Source: Chloroflexota bacterium (GTDB lineage: Bacteria > Chloroflexota > Dehalococcoidia > Lucifugimonadales > UBA3495). From it: DNA of 64,000 nucleotides. Below, piece after piece: positions 1-9,009 of the stretch. The DNA is taken from the NCBI GenBank assembly GCA_028873965.1, contig JAPPMU010000042.1, positions 66,383-130,382 on the forward strand, in the 5' to 3' direction. The notes beneath the pieces were generated by a model that saw only the letters and a list, made by a program, of their open reading frames with translations, was not told where the DNA came from and ran no database searches. The stretch's first letter is position 1; each line of letters starts with the position of its first letter. Both the position numbers and the translations under genes were made by a program.

Positions 1-519
1 CGTGAAGATGGGTTGTTGGATTCCGGTGATCCAAAAGTTGCGGTCGTCGCCGCGAGTTCAGCATGGCCTATGTTCCAGACGGTTCACGTGTATTGTTGTC
101 TTGTAAGCCTCCCTTTCCGAAGCACCGATCAATTTGATCGCATGGCATTCTATGCGAATGGTGAAATCAAACACCTGGTTCCGAAAGTCATTGATGTGGT
201 TGAGTCGATTAACCTTACCCGGAAAGAGGAAATCGCTGCCCTTGATTCATCCGCGAAGGAACTCGCTGAGAAACTGTTTCGGGAAATGGGAAGCACTCCT
301 GAGTGGCACCAATGGTTTGGCGGCGACCGTAAGGTCATGTTCTTAAGCGCGCCTAACGATAGTGAGACCATCGACCTGAAAAAATCTATAGTCAATGATA
401 AGAAAAGTGATAGCGGCAAAACGGTGCCGTTCACGTATGGGAAACCGAGGTATGTAAGCTTGGCTTCGCTACAGAAAGCGTGCACGACTACAGAACTGGA
501 GCAGTTGGAGAAGGGATAG
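1..519 (+). CDS. Hypothetical protein, probably 3' part of a longer gene
   Basis: The frame is open from the first base of the window, so the gene probably begins further left; the first internal start-type codon is TTG at 13. I do not recognise the family. The visible part has no membrane segment. Its middle (around codons 50-90 of the visible part) is charged and probably helical (a run through VPKVIDVVESINL and KEEIAALDSSAKELAEKLF), and the C-terminus is Lys/Ser-rich followed by a Tyr/Pro-containing stretch. Base composition is AT-richer than the genes that follow, like the other accessory genes here. It ends just upstream of the phosphatase gene, same strand. Confidence 0.5.
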   Translation, partial: REDGLLDSGDPKVAVVAASSAWPMFQTVHVYCCLVSLPFRSTDQFDRMAFYANGEIKHLVPKVIDVVESINLTRKEEIAALDSSAKELAEKLFREMGSTPEWHQWFGGDRKVMFLSAPNDSETIDLKKSIVNDKKSDSGKTVPFTYGKPRYVSLASLQKACTTTELEQLEKG

Positions 520-536
520 ACACTGTTCACAACTCA

Positions 537-1103
537 ATGGCAATCAGCCACACGGTCAGGCAAATGACGTATCACGAAAAATCTGAAAATCCGCCCCGGC
601 CCATCGAGATGTGCTACTGGGTGGTTCCCGGCAAACTGCTGGCCGGCGAATATCCCGGACATTGGGAAGAGAACAAGGCCAAGGAGAAGCTCGCCCGTCT
701 CACCGACGCCGGCGTTTCGGTTTTCATCGACCTGACCAACCCGGATACGACCGACGGGCATCTGAAACCCTACTCGTACTTGCTCGAAGGGCCAACCCAC
801 GAGCCGTTTCCTATCGACGACCAGGACGTGCCGGTCTCTGTGGAGTTGACCAAAGCAGCCCTGGACGCCATTGATGCCCATATCGCGGCCGGCGAGACGG
901 TGTACGTGCATTGCTGGGGCGGCGTTGGACGCACCGGCACCATCGTCGGCTGCTGGCTGGCGCGACACTATGAGACCGGTCAGGCGGCGCTGGACCGGCT
1001 CATGGAACTATGGAAAGAAAATCCCAAGTCGATCAGTCGCCGTTCGCCGGAAACGGCCGAACAAGCACGTTACGTGCTCGATTGGAAGGAAGATGTCGCC
1101 TAG
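537..1103 (+). CDS. Dual-specificity / tyrosine-type protein phosphatase family protein
   Basis: A cysteine phosphatase of the PTP/DSP superfamily, about 188 residues and cytoplasmic. The P-loop [12 protein letters not shown] carries the nucleophilic Cys (about residue 126 from this start) and the Arg of the CX5R motif (about 132); the preceding IDDQD stretch is a plausible general-acid loop. Substrates cannot be predicted. An ATG at 564 is an alternative start, because neither has a clear Shine-Dalgarno. The gene is convergent with the ADP-ribosylglycohydrolase: its TAG stop and the opposite gene's stop share the tetranucleotide CTAG at 1100-1103. Confidence 0.85.
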   Translation: MAISHTVRQMTYHEKSENPPRPIEMCYWVVPGKLLAGEYPGHWEENKAKEKLARLTDAGVSVFIDLTNPDTTDGHLKPYSYLLEGPTHEPFPIDDQDVPVSVELTKAALDAIDAHIAAGETVYVHCWGGVGRTGTIVGCWLARHYETGQAALDRLMELWKENPKSISRRSPETAEQARYVLDWKEDVA

Positions 1104-2029
1104 CCTCCGCGCTTCCACAGCCCATCCGCCAATTGGATGATTAGCTCGGCCATCGCAACGCGCTCCCGCCATTCTGCCGGAATGCCGTCTATGCCGTAGT
1201 GCGCGCCGGCGATTTGGCCGTAGATGGCGGCGGTGGTATCTGCATCGTCGCCCAGGTTCACCGCCAGCAGGCAGCCGTCGCGGAAATCGGTTGAGTAGTA
1301 AAAGGCCCACAACGCCGCTTCCAGCGACTTCACCACGTAGCCGCTGCCGACAATTTCCGGCGGTTCTTTGCCTTTGAAGGAACCGCCGGCGATCTCGTCA
1401 ATCTCGGCGCACAGCGGCTCCCGCTCCCACAAACCACTCACCGGCGCATAGCGCGGTGACAGCAGCGTTGCCTTGTCCACGCTCTGCACTGCGCCTACCA
1501 GCAGCCCGCCGAAGTAACGGCAGGCGTCGATGCAGGTGGCCGCCCCGTGGGTAGTGCGGGAGCTTTCGCCGCTCATACGGATTGCGCGCCCTGGGTCGGA
1601 GGCAAAGAACAGCGGCGCCGGCGCCAGTCGCATCAGGCAGCCGTTGCCGGCGGAGTACGGGTCGGTGGAACCGGCGAAGGGTTCGCCCGTGCGCCGGTAA
1701 TGGCTCAAGGCATCGGACACCGTGATACCAATGTCAAAGCATTCCCCGTTGCTGCTCAGGTAGCCCTCTCTCCACCAGCGGACGTAGCGATCCATCTGGT
1801 CGGCAGCGTCGAAACCACCGGAGGCAACCAGACTGTCCGCCAGGCAAAGGGCCATTGAGGTGTCATCTGTCCATTCCCCCGGATTCAGCCGGAACGGCCC
1901 GCCGCCCGTCATATCCTCAACGGGAGGAAAACTGCCTCGACTTTTGAACTCCACTGTGGTGCCTACGGCGTCACCGGCAGCGAGGCCCATAAGGCAGCCT
2001 TGATAACGCTGCTGTGTTGAAATCATCAC
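1100..2029 (-). CDS. ADP-ribosylglycohydrolase family protein (DraG/ARH-like)
   Basis: Predicted to remove ADP-ribose from modified proteins or nucleic acids, or to hydrolyse related substrates, using two Mg ions. Family landmarks are in order: GLAAGDAVG (residues 15-23), the metal-binding [10 protein letters not shown] (51-60) and the C-terminal [10 protein letters not shown] (259-268). The length of 309 residues is normal. No signal peptide is seen. It converges on the phosphatase gene with a 4-base stop overlap. The LLM gene upstream on the same strand ends only 18 bases before it, so the two may be cotranscribed. Confidence 0.9.
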   Translation of the reverse strand: MMISTQQRYQGCLMGLAAGDAVGTTVEFKSRGSFPPVEDMTGGGPFRLNPGEWTDDTSMALCLADSLVASGGFDAADQMDRYVRWWREGYLSSNGECFDIGITVSDALSHYRRTGEPFAGSTDPYSAGNGCLMRLAPAPLFFASDPGRAIRMSGESSRTTHGAATCIDACRYFGGLLVGAVQSVDKATLLSPRYAPVSGLWEREPLCAEIDEIAGGSFKGKEPPEIVGSGYVVKSLEAALWAFYYSTDFRDGCLLAVNLGDDADTTAAIYGQIAGAHYGIDGIPAEWRERVAMAELIIQLADGLWKRGG

Positions 2030-2047
2030 GGCGCTCCTCTGCTGCTT

Positions 2048-2914
2048 CTAGCCCATGGCTTCCTTGAAACGCCGGATCGCGTCAATATGCTGGTCGGGTC
2101 CCTTAAGGCCGGCGCGCATGGTGTTGACCGAGAAGTGGGTCGCGCCGGCGTCGCTCCAGTCGGAGGCGAGCTTGTTCCAGTCGTCGGGGTTGTTGCTGTC
2201 CGCCAGCGAGGCGCGGCCCTCGACGCCGATGGCGGATGGGTCGCGGCCGTAGCCGCGGGCCAGCTCGCGCATCTCCTCCAGCCGCTCCCGACCGGCGCCG
2301 TCGGGCTGGAACTGGGGGAACCAGCCGTCGCCCATCCGGGCGATGCGCCGCACCACCTGGGGGGCGCCCCCTCCGAACCAGACCGGAATGGGCCGCTGCA
2401 CCGGCAGGGGGTTGATGCCGGCGTGGGTGATCTTGTGGTAGCGGCCCTCGTAGTTCACCACTTCCTGGGTCCAGAGCATGCGCATGACCTCGACCTGCTC
2501 GGCGGAGCGGCGGCCGCGGTTTTCCCAGTTCTCGCCCAGGGCCTCGAACTCGACCTCGTTCCAGCCGACGCCAATGCCCAGACGCAGGCGGCCATTGGTG
2601 AGCACGTCGACTTCCGCCGTCTGCTTGGCGACCAGGGCGGTCTGCCGCTGGGGCAGGATGATGATGCCGGTGCAGAACTCGATCTTCTCGGTCAGCGCGG
2701 CCAGATAGCCGAACATCACGAAGGGTTCGTGGAACATGTCGTCCTTGTTGTAGGGACGGTTCCACTCCGCGCGCTGGGTGTGGTCGGCTCCCAGGACGTG
2801 GTCGAAGACCAGCAGGTGCTCATATCCCAGGGCTTCGGCGGCCTGGGCGAAGTCCTTGACGGCGATGGGGTCGGCGCCGATTTCGGTCTGGGGGAAGATG
2901 GCTCCGAGTTGCAT
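2048..2914 (-). CDS. LLM class flavin/F420-dependent oxidoreductase
   Basis: Bacterial luciferase-like TIM-barrel oxidoreductase of 288 residues. It resembles the F420-dependent LLM subfamily: FDHVLGAD near residue 40, a GTGIIILPQR-type strand, LGIGVGWNEVEFEALG near 105-120 and PVWFGGGAP near 175. AAGGAG lies 8 bases before the ATG. The substrate is unknown; such proteins use FMN or F420 to oxidise or reduce small organic compounds. It is one of four diverse LLM proteins in the window, which suggests a broad catabolic repertoire. Confidence 0.88.
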   Translation of the reverse strand: MQLGAIFPQTEIGADPIAVKDFAQAAEALGYEHLLVFDHVLGADHTQRAEWNRPYNKDDMFHEPFVMFGYLAALTEKIEFCTGIIILPQRQTALVAKQTAEVDVLTNGRLRLGIGVGWNEVEFEALGENWENRGRRSAEQVEVMRMLWTQEVVNYEGRYHKITHAGINPLPVQRPIPVWFGGGAPQVVRRIARMGDGWFPQFQPDGAGRERLEEMRELARGYGRDPSAIGVEGRASLADSNNPDDWNKLASDWSDAGATHFSVNTMRAGLKGPDQHIDAIRRFKEAMG

Positions 2915-3152
2915 GGTGGTTGCTCCTTAATGATGGCGGTTGGCGATGGGTTTGGAGGTTTTGGCCGGCGTTGGCGGCTGGTCTGGCATAGTTTCGAAAT
3001 CTCCAGTCCGCAATTTTGTCCGACTGGGCAACGGTTGCGGCTGCAAGTATCCGTCGCTACACGAAAGGCGTCAATCCTGACGGCATAAGCCGGTTGATTG
3101 GCATTTTGTGTGCTTGTGAATCGGCGCAAGGGCTGGCAGAATCGCCTAGCAT

Positions 3153-3347
3153 ATGCCAAAAATCCGTGAATTGGTTGCTGATTTGGTTCGGTCCGGGTTT
3201 GTTAACCGGGGAGGCCGGGGAAGCCACCGGAACTTCGTACATCCCAACGTTGCAAAGCCTGTTACCATATCGGGCAATCTGGGCGATGACGCTAAAATCT
3301 ACCAAGTTCGTGCCGTGAGAACAGCAATTGAGGAATCCAGGCAATGA
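3153..3347 (+). CDS. hicA: HicA-type mRNA interferase toxin
   Basis: Small 64-residue double-stranded-RNA-binding-fold protein of the HicA/YcfA family. The catalytic His lies in the GRGSHRNF segment (His25), followed by the typical VTISGNLGDD stretch. It would cleave mRNA when unbound. Its TGA overlaps the ATG of the next gene (ATGA at 3344-3347), the classical hicA-hicB arrangement with the toxin first. No good Shine-Dalgarno is visible before the ATG. Confidence 0.88.
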   Translation: MPKIRELVADLVRSGFVNRGGRGSHRNFVHPNVAKPVTISGNLGDDAKIYQVRAVRTAIEESRQ

Positions 3348-3583
3348 AGGACAGCGCCCGTTACGTCAAGATCGTCGAGTGGTCCGAGGAGGACCAGTGT
3401 TACGTGGGGAGCGCGCCGGGTCTGATCTACGGAGGATGCCACGGCGCCGACGAACTTCAGGTATTCGAGGAACTTTGTCAGGTCGTTGATGAGGCGATTG
3501 AGCTATATCGGTCAGATGGCAAACCACTGCCATCGCCTACGTCCGGGCGTGACTTGGTCAACAAGCTGGGGGCCATAGTATAG
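3344..3583 (+). CDS. hicB: HicB-type antitoxin
   Basis: 79-residue HicB-like protein with a partial RNase-H-like fold: a YVKIVEWSEEDQCYVGSAPGL strand-turn-strand start, then a helix rich in Glu/Asp (VFEELCQVVDEAIELYRSDG) and the usual 'GKPLPSP' ending. It should neutralise the overlapping HicA product and probably autoregulates. The C-terminal DNA-binding part is very short. Confidence 0.87.
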   Translation: MKDSARYVKIVEWSEEDQCYVGSAPGLIYGGCHGADELQVFEELCQVVDEAIELYRSDGKPLPSPTSGRDLVNKLGAIV

Positions 3584-3797
3584 CCCGCCCGCCGTACCGT
3601 AATCCCCGCCCCTGGAATTTTCCGGCGGCCCGCAGTTGCCGCCGCACCCTGTCAACGCCGCCGACTCTCCGGCGAAACAGGCCCGGCACGTTCTCCTACG
3701 CGGATCGGATGATGCGGACGCGGCAGGCGGGGTCGGCGTGGACGACCTGTAGTTGATGCTGCCGCCGCGCCCGGTCCGAGCTCAGTAGGATTGCTCT

Positions 3798-4730
3798 CTA
3801 CACCTGCCGCTGTTTCGGATCCAGCCGGTCGCGCAGCCAGTCGCCCAGCAGGTTCATGCTCAGCACCACCAGCATGATGGCCAGGCCGGGGAAGAGCGAA
3901 ACCCACCACCCCTGGGCCGATGCGATGAGCACCCGGCCGTCGGCCACCATCAGGCCCCAGGCCGGCTGTGGCGGCGGGATGCCAGCGCCCAGGAAGCTCA
4001 GTGTTGCCTCCAGGATGATGACGAACCCGACGTTCAGGGTTGCCAGGACGATGATGCTGTTGAAAACGTTGGGTAAGACGTGACGGATCATGATCCGTCG
4101 GTGCGAGGCGCCGGACACGCGGGCGCGCGCGATGAAATCCTGAACGCGGACGGCCAGGGTCTCGCCGCGGACCAGGCGGGCGTATCGGGACCACATGAGC
4201 AGCACCAGCACGGTGATCACCGTGGCCATGCTGGGCTTGGTCGCCGCTACGATGACCAGCGCCAGCAGGATGATGGGGATGGACAGTGATATGTCCACCA
4301 GGCGCATCACCACGGCGTCAACCCAACCTCCCCAGTATCCGGCGGCGATGCCCAGCGTGGTCCCCAGGACGCCGGCGATGCAGATGGCGATGGCGGCGAT
4401 GACCACGGACACCCGCGCGCCGTGCATAATGCGGGACAGGATGTCGCGGCCAACGCGGTCGGTTCCCAGCAGATGCTCCGTGGAGCCTCCTTCCATCCAG
4501 GCCGGCGGCTGCAACTTGGAGGACAGGCTGCCCAGCTTGGCATCATGCGGGGCGATCCAGTCGGCGCCAATGGCCGGGATCACCATGACGATCAGCAGCA
4601 GGGCGATGGGGAACAGGGGATAGCGCCGGGCTTCGCGCCAGATGCGGCTCAAACGCCCGGGTTGGGCGACGGCGCCGTCCGCGAACGCGTCGGCCACCGC
4701 CGGGCTGGCGATGGGATTTTCGGCAGCCAT
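3798..4730 (-). CDS. Dipeptide/oligopeptide ABC transporter permease, DppC-like (copy 1)
   Basis: Inner-membrane permease of the peptide/nickel importer family, 310 residues. It has an N-terminal OppC-type segment with one membrane helix (about 40-60), then the BPD_transp_1 region with the cytoplasmic EAA-type loop [15 protein letters not shown] (about 210) and the ending [18 protein letters not shown] overlaps the stop codon of the upstream permease and sits 9 bases before the ATG, so translation is coupled. It is last of a three-gene operon (binding protein, DppB-like, DppC-like). No ATPase gene is next to it. A closely related copy lies at 8012-8950. Confidence 0.93.
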   Translation of the reverse strand: MAAENPIASPAVADAFADGAVAQPGRLSRIWREARRYPLFPIALLLIVMVIPAIGADWIAPHDAKLGSLSSKLQPPAWMEGGSTEHLLGTDRVGRDILSRIMHGARVSVVIAAIAICIAGVLGTTLGIAAGYWGGWVDAVVMRLVDISLSIPIILLALVIVAATKPSMATVITVLVLLMWSRYARLVRGETLAVRVQDFIARARVSGASHRRIMIRHVLPNVFNSIIVLATLNVGFVIILEATLSFLGAGIPPPQPAWGLMVADGRVLIASAQGWWVSLFPGLAIMLVVLSMNLLGDWLRDRLDPKQRQV

Positions 4731-4742
4731 ACGGGATTTCTC

Positions 4743-5666
4743 CTAGCTAAAGCGGATCCTGGGGTCAACGTAGGCGTAGGCGATGTCCACCAGCAGGTTG
4801 GCGACTATGTACACCATGCAGAAGGTGATCACCACGGCCTGCACCACCGGGAAGTCCTTGGTCACCGCGGCGTCAACGGCCAAACGGCCCACGCCGGGCC
4901 AGGCGAAGACGAACTCGATCGACACGGAACCGACCATCAGGGAACCAATGATCAGGGCGAAATAGGTGAAGGGAGCAATCGCGGCATTCCGCAGGCAGTG
5001 CTTCCAAATCACTTTCCACTCTACGACGCCCTTGATGCGCGCCAACTTGACGTATTCAGTGTCCAGCACGTCCAGCATTGACGAACGCACCAGGCGCATC
5101 AGCGCTGCGACCTGGAACCAGCCGATAGCCACGGCGGGCAGGATGTAGGACAGAGCTCCCTGTTCCTTGCCGGACACCGGGAACCAGCCCAACTGGGCGG
5201 CAAATACCCACATCAGCATGAGGCCCAGCCAGAATGCCGGCAATGATTGCCCGAACAGGGCGATCACCTTGCCCACGTAGTCGAAGGGCGTGTCCTTCTT
5301 GACCGCTGATAGCACCCCGATGGGTACAGCGATCACGATAGCCACGATGATGGCGACGCCGGCCAGCGCCGCCGTGTTGGGGAGCCGCTCCAAAACGAGG
5401 CTCATGGCAGTACGCCCGCGCACCCGCAGGGAGTCTCCAAAATCGCCGGTAAGGGCGTTCCCCAGGAAAGTGAAGTACTGGATGTGCACCGGCCGGTCCA
5501 GACCCCAGGCGGCGCGCAGCCGCTCGGCGTCCTCGTTGGTGGCTTCCAGGGGAAGCAGCACGTCCAGCGGGTCGCCGGACAGCCGGGCCAGCGAGAACAC
5601 GATGACGGTCAACACCAGCAGGGTGAGGATCGACTGGCCGATACGGAACAGAATATAACGCTGCAC
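4743..5666 (-). CDS. Dipeptide/oligopeptide ABC transporter permease, DppB-like (copy 1)
   Basis: Polytopic permease of 307 residues. The N-terminus RYILFRIGQSILTLLVLTVIVF is typical of DppB/OppB, followed by the SGDPLDVLLP periplasmic segment, the EAA-type loop YVKLARIKGVVEWKVIWKHCLRN (about 205) and a final segment DIAYAYVDPRIRFS. Translation starts at GTG with AAGG upstream, as does its paralogue at 9010-9930. It forms the transmembrane pore with the DppC-like partner. A hairpin-forming palindrome separates it from the upstream binding-protein gene. Confidence 0.93.
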   Translation of the reverse strand: MQRYILFRIGQSILTLLVLTVIVFSLARLSGDPLDVLLPLEATNEDAERLRAAWGLDRPVHIQYFTFLGNALTGDFGDSLRVRGRTAMSLVLERLPNTAALAGVAIIVAIVIAVPIGVLSAVKKDTPFDYVGKVIALFGQSLPAFWLGLMLMWVFAAQLGWFPVSGKEQGALSYILPAVAIGWFQVAALMRLVRSSMLDVLDTEYVKLARIKGVVEWKVIWKHCLRNAAIAPFTYFALIIGSLMVGSVSIEFVFAWPGVGRLAVDAAVTKDFPVVQAVVITFCMVYIVANLLVDIAYAYVDPRIRFS

Positions 5667-5688
5667 GGTCGGATACCTTGTTACCGGG

Positions 5689-5718
5689 CGTAGGGGCTAC
5701 CGGCGAGCAGCCCCTACG
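5689..5718. repeat. Intercistronic palindrome between binding protein and permease (copy 1)
   Basis: A perfect 10-bp stem (CGTAGGGGCT / AGCCCCTACG) with a 10-base loop lies in the short gap between the binding-protein stop and the permease GTG. A similar hairpin occupies the same position in the second operon (9953-9978). Location suggests mRNA stabilisation or differential expression, as known for REP elements behind malE. Confidence 0.7.
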
Positions 5719-5743
5719 AATTGTACCAGCAGTTGCGAATGGC

Positions 5744-7603
5744 CTAGTTGGAGGCCGGAGTGATGTACTCGGTGTGCGTGAAGCTGGCGTTGATGTTGCC
5801 GGGCCAGACCATCTCGCCGATTGCGGCCGGGTCGATCACGATCTGCGCAGGCAGCCATACGATTGGCACTTCGGAGTAGAGGTCGAACTTGAGGTCGCCA
5901 AGGTCGCGCAGAGCCTGGGCCTTGACCTCGGGATCGACGCTCTGGGTGGCCTTGTCGTACAGGGCATCGGTCATGGGATCCACGGAGGTCCGCCAGAAGC
6001 CGGCGTTGCCGCTGCGGTTGTAGAACCGCAGGGTGATGTCAGCGGGGCGGTAGGTGCCGCGCGTGGCGGCGATGGTGCCGTGGGTCTTGCCCGGGCGATA
6101 GTACTTGGCGCGGTAGTCGGACCACTTGATGGCCTCGGTCTCCACGTCGATGCCGATCTGGGTGAGGTAGGTGAAGGCCGCCTCTCCCATGGGGATCATT
6201 TCCGGAACGCCGGGGAGCTCGGTGAGCAGCAGCGTCAGCTTGTATCCCTTGTGGCCGGACTCCTCGAGGAGCTGGGCGGCCAGATCGGGATCATAGCCGT
6301 ACTTGTCATCGAACTCTTCGGTCCAGCGCTGATTGTAGCCGGGCAGAGCCGGGTGGTATCCCCACACCGTGTGCTGTCGCCCAATGCCGCCGAACAGCTG
6401 GGTGTTGATTTCTTCGCGGTTGATGGAGCGGTTGATGGCTTCCCTGACCTTGGGGTCGAGGTGGGGCTCATCAGCCTGATAGAAGCAGTTTTCGAACCCT
6501 TCCGCCAGGCAGGGGCCGGCTTCTTCGGGGTTGTAAACGCCACCGATGATGAAGGCGACCTGGATCGAAGGCAACTCGCTCTGGAGGACGGTCAAACCGG
6601 AATTCTGCGCGTCAACGTGCAGCTCGCGGCTGATCTCGCCGATCTGTACCTGTCCGGTCTGGAGCTGGGCCAGGCGGGTGGTTTCCTCGGGGATCAGGAC
6701 GTACTCCATCTCCTCGAAGAAGGGCGCGCGACGGTAGTGGTCGGCATTGCGAGAGTAGAGGATATTGACGTCGACGGTGCGCTCCTCGAACATCCAGGGG
6801 CCTACCCCGGCGGGATCCTGTTGCAGTTGCTCGATGCCCTCGGCCTCGTACTGCGCCTTGGAGTAGATGAACAGGTTGCCCTGCTGGGCACCGGCGAAGA
6901 AGTCCATCAGGGAGTTGGGAGTCTTGAGGTTGAACTGGATGGTGTTGTCGTCCAGCGCCACGATGTTGGTCGCCAGTTCTTCTTCGGTGTCACCGAAAAG
7001 CCCGCGGAACAGGCCGGTGTCGGTGGCGATGGCGTCCTCGCGGACGATGAACTGGGCGCTGAGCGGAACGTCGTGCGCGGTGAATGCGCCCCAGTCGCCG
7101 TGGAAATTCACGTCGTCGCGCAGTTGGAAAGTCCACTGCGTGCCATCCTCGTTGGCTTCCCAACTGGTGGCCAACCCCGGAACCAGGGACCCATCGAAGC
7201 GGTCGGTGTGAACCAGCGGGTCGGTGAAGGGACGAACCTGGGTGTTGGCCGAGGTCGTCGTGCCCAGCCAACTGCCGGTCAGTTGCTGTACCGGCGGGAT
7301 GGTGGCGATACGCAGGCGACCGCCGAGGGCCGTGGTCTCCTGGGCCGCCGTGGGCGTGTTGGTCGGGCTGGGGGTCGCGGTTGCCACCACCGTGGGTATG
7401 GCTGTCGGCGGCTCGGACGCAGTGGGTTCAGAGGCGGCCGGAGCCTGCTGCTGCTGACCCTGCTGCGGCTGTTGCTGTTCGGATGACGGCTGCGATGCCG
7501 GAGCCGCGGGAGACGCCGGCGCTTCACTGGCGCCGCCACAAGCGATGCCGATCACCAACAGCATTGCCGAGGCGAGGGCAAAAACGATCGTAGGTCTAAC
7601 CAA
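5744..7603 (-). CDS. Peptide ABC transporter substrate-binding lipoprotein (SBP family 5, copy 1)
   Basis: Extracytoplasmic solute-binding lipoprotein of about 619 residues. I start it at TTG 7603, because GGGAGGG precedes it and the resulting signal peptide puts the lipobox cysteine (VIGIAC) at residue 22, exactly as in the paralogue at 10006-11853. An Ala/Pro/Gln/Thr-rich linker (about 25-90) tethers the SBP_bac_5 domain, recognised by GGRLRIATIPP, FQLRDDVNFHGDWGAFTAHDV and the long C-terminal lobe. It should bind peptides or similar ligands and feed the DppB/DppC-like pair. A good minus-strand promoter lies upstream. Confidence 0.92.
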   Translation of the reverse strand: MVRPTIVFALASAMLLVIGIACGGASEAPASPAAPASQPSSEQQQPQQGQQQQAPAASEPTASEPPTAIPTVVATATPSPTNTPTAAQETTALGGRLRIATIPPVQQLTGSWLGTTTSANTQVRPFTDPLVHTDRFDGSLVPGLATSWEANEDGTQWTFQLRDDVNFHGDWGAFTAHDVPLSAQFIVREDAIATDTGLFRGLFGDTEEELATNIVALDDNTIQFNLKTPNSLMDFFAGAQQGNLFIYSKAQYEAEGIEQLQQDPAGVGPWMFEERTVDVNILYSRNADHYRRAPFFEEMEYVLIPEETTRLAQLQTGQVQIGEISRELHVDAQNSGLTVLQSELPSIQVAFIIGGVYNPEEAGPCLAEGFENCFYQADEPHLDPKVREAINRSINREEINTQLFGGIGRQHTVWGYHPALPGYNQRWTEEFDDKYGYDPDLAAQLLEESGHKGYKLTLLLTELPGVPEMIPMGEAAFTYLTQIGIDVETEAIKWSDYRAKYYRPGKTHGTIAATRGTYRPADITLRFYNRSGNAGFWRTSVDPMTDALYDKATQSVDPEVKAQALRDLGDLKFDLYSEVPIVWLPAQIVIDPAAIGEMVWPGNINASFTHTEYITPASN

Positions 7604-7669
7604 TTTGTTCCCTCCCAGAAACGATGACTTTATGGCCGTTGCATCCGCGGCAACAGCGACGGGCAGCGC

Positions 7670-7698
7670 AGTATAATGATCGAATACCGTATGGTCAA
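7670..7698 (-). promoter_or_regulatory. Sigma-70-type promoter for ABC operon 1
   Basis: Reading leftward, TTGACC (7698-7693) and TATACT (7675-7670) are separated by 17 bases. The start of the binding-protein gene follows about 65 bases downstream, preceded by GGGAGGG. Confidence 0.7.
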
Positions 7699-7951
7699 AA
7701 GTATGATAAACAGTGATATTACTGTAATCCAGCACGCAATTCGCAACCTTTAGGCACTGGCAATTACGTTAATCGTGCTATAACCGCATGGATTTCGGCG
7801 ATCCCTTGTCACGGAAACATCGACCGAATGTCCGGCAATAGTGATCCAACTCTGCGATCCGAGCGGCACAGCAACGTTTCGCTGCGCTCCGAACGCTTCG
7901 GTGCCGGTATCACGTCGTTAGAAGGGGCATGGAGCCGACGGACACATAAAA

Positions 7952-7979
7952 CGCCCGGGCGCGATGAAGCGCCCGGGCG
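7952..7979 (-). terminator. Intrinsic terminator of ABC operon 2
   Basis: Perfect 11-bp GC stem (CGCCCGGGCGC / GCGCCCGGGCG) with a 6-base loop, followed on the minus strand by TTTTATGTG. It lies 32 bases after the stop of the last permease gene. Confidence 0.8.
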
Positions 7980-8011
7980 ATAATTGTTCGCTTGGCCGGG
8001 GTGGCCGGAGA

Positions 8012-8950
8012 CTACACCTGGCGTTGCTTGGGATCCAGCCGGTCGCGGAGCCAATCACCCAGGAGGTTCATGCTGAGCACCACCAGCATGATCGCGAGGC
8101 CGGGCAGCAGGGAGACCCACCAGCCCTTTTCGGAGGCCACCAGCTCACGGCCGTCGGCGACCATGAGGCCCCACGCCGGATTGGGGCGAGGCACTCCGGC
8201 TCCCAGGAAGCTAAGGGTGCTTTCCAGGATGATCACGAACCCTACCTGCAACGTCGCCAGCACCACCAGGCTGTTGAACACGTTGGGCAAGATGTGCTTG
8301 AACATGATCCGCACGTGGCTGGAACCGGCCACCTGGGCTCGCGAAATGAAGTCCTGCACCCGCACCGCCAGCGTTTCGCCCCGGGCCAATCGGGCATAGC
8401 GAGACCACAGGAGCACCACGATGACGCCGATGACCGTGCTGGTGCGTGGCCCCAGCGCGGCCACCAGCACCAACCCCAGCAGAATGATCGGAATGGATAA
8501 GGAGATGTCCACCAGGCGCATGATGAGGGCGTCCACCCACCCGCCCCAGTAGCCGGCAGTGATGCCCAGGGCGGTCCCAATGATTCCGCTAACCACAATG
8601 GCGATCATCGCGATGATCACGGAAATGCGGCTTCCGTAGAGGATGCGGCTCAGGATGTCGCGACCGACTTTGTCGGTTCCGAGAATGTGCTCGGCGCTGC
8701 CGCCTTCCTGCCAGACCGGCGGCGCCAGACGATTGCCGAGGCTACCCCGAGTGGGATCGTGCGGGGCGATCTGGTTGGCGAATATGGCCGGAATAACCAG
8801 CACTACCAGAAGGATGGCCGTGGGCAGCAACGGGAGGCGTCGCGCTTCCGAAAAATAGCGGGCGAGGCGGGAACGCCCTTCGCCAGCCTGCGCCACCGCA
8901 TTCTCGTCAGAGGCGGCCGGGATCGGACTTGCACGGTCTTCAGCTGCCAT
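8012..8950 (-). CDS. Dipeptide/oligopeptide ABC transporter permease, DppC-like (copy 2)
   Basis: 312-residue inner-membrane permease, clearly a duplicate of the protein at 3798-4730: the same N-terminal helix region, the EAA-type loop [15 protein letters not shown] and an identical C-terminal [23 protein letters not shown] is upstream of the ATG. It is last in operon 2 and is followed by a strong terminator. As in operon 1, no ATPase subunit is encoded nearby, so ATPases must be shared from elsewhere. Confidence 0.93.
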   Translation of the reverse strand: MAAEDRASPIPAASDENAVAQAGEGRSRLARYFSEARRLPLLPTAILLVVLVIPAIFANQIAPHDPTRGSLGNRLAPPVWQEGGSAEHILGTDKVGRDILSRILYGSRISVIIAMIAIVVSGIIGTALGITAGYWGGWVDALIMRLVDISLSIPIILLGLVLVAALGPRTSTVIGVIVVLLWSRYARLARGETLAVRVQDFISRAQVAGSSHVRIMFKHILPNVFNSLVVLATLQVGFVIILESTLSFLGAGVPRPNPAWGLMVADGRELVASEKGWWVSLLPGLAIMLVVLSMNLLGDWLRDRLDPKQRQV

Positions 8951-9009
8951 ATCGGAACGGTCTCCTCAGATTGAGCCAGTAGTCAGCAGGCCAGCGCGTG
9001 ATTGACGTC

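Larger units (their letters stand above)
7604..8011. other. Intergenic region between the two ABC operons
   Basis: About 400 bases without a gene. The right part holds the terminator of operon 2 (7952-7979). The left part is AT-rich and holds the promoter of operon 1 (7670-7698) with further AT-rich sequence at 7700-7790 that could hold operators. The middle (about 7850-7905) is GC-rich and I see nothing definite in it. Confidence 0.6.

Noticed and set aside
3584-3797. Coding content between hicB and the first permease gene
   Set aside because: The stretch is GC-rich, without a ribosome site or recognisable protein; open frames there are extensions of shadows of the permease gene.
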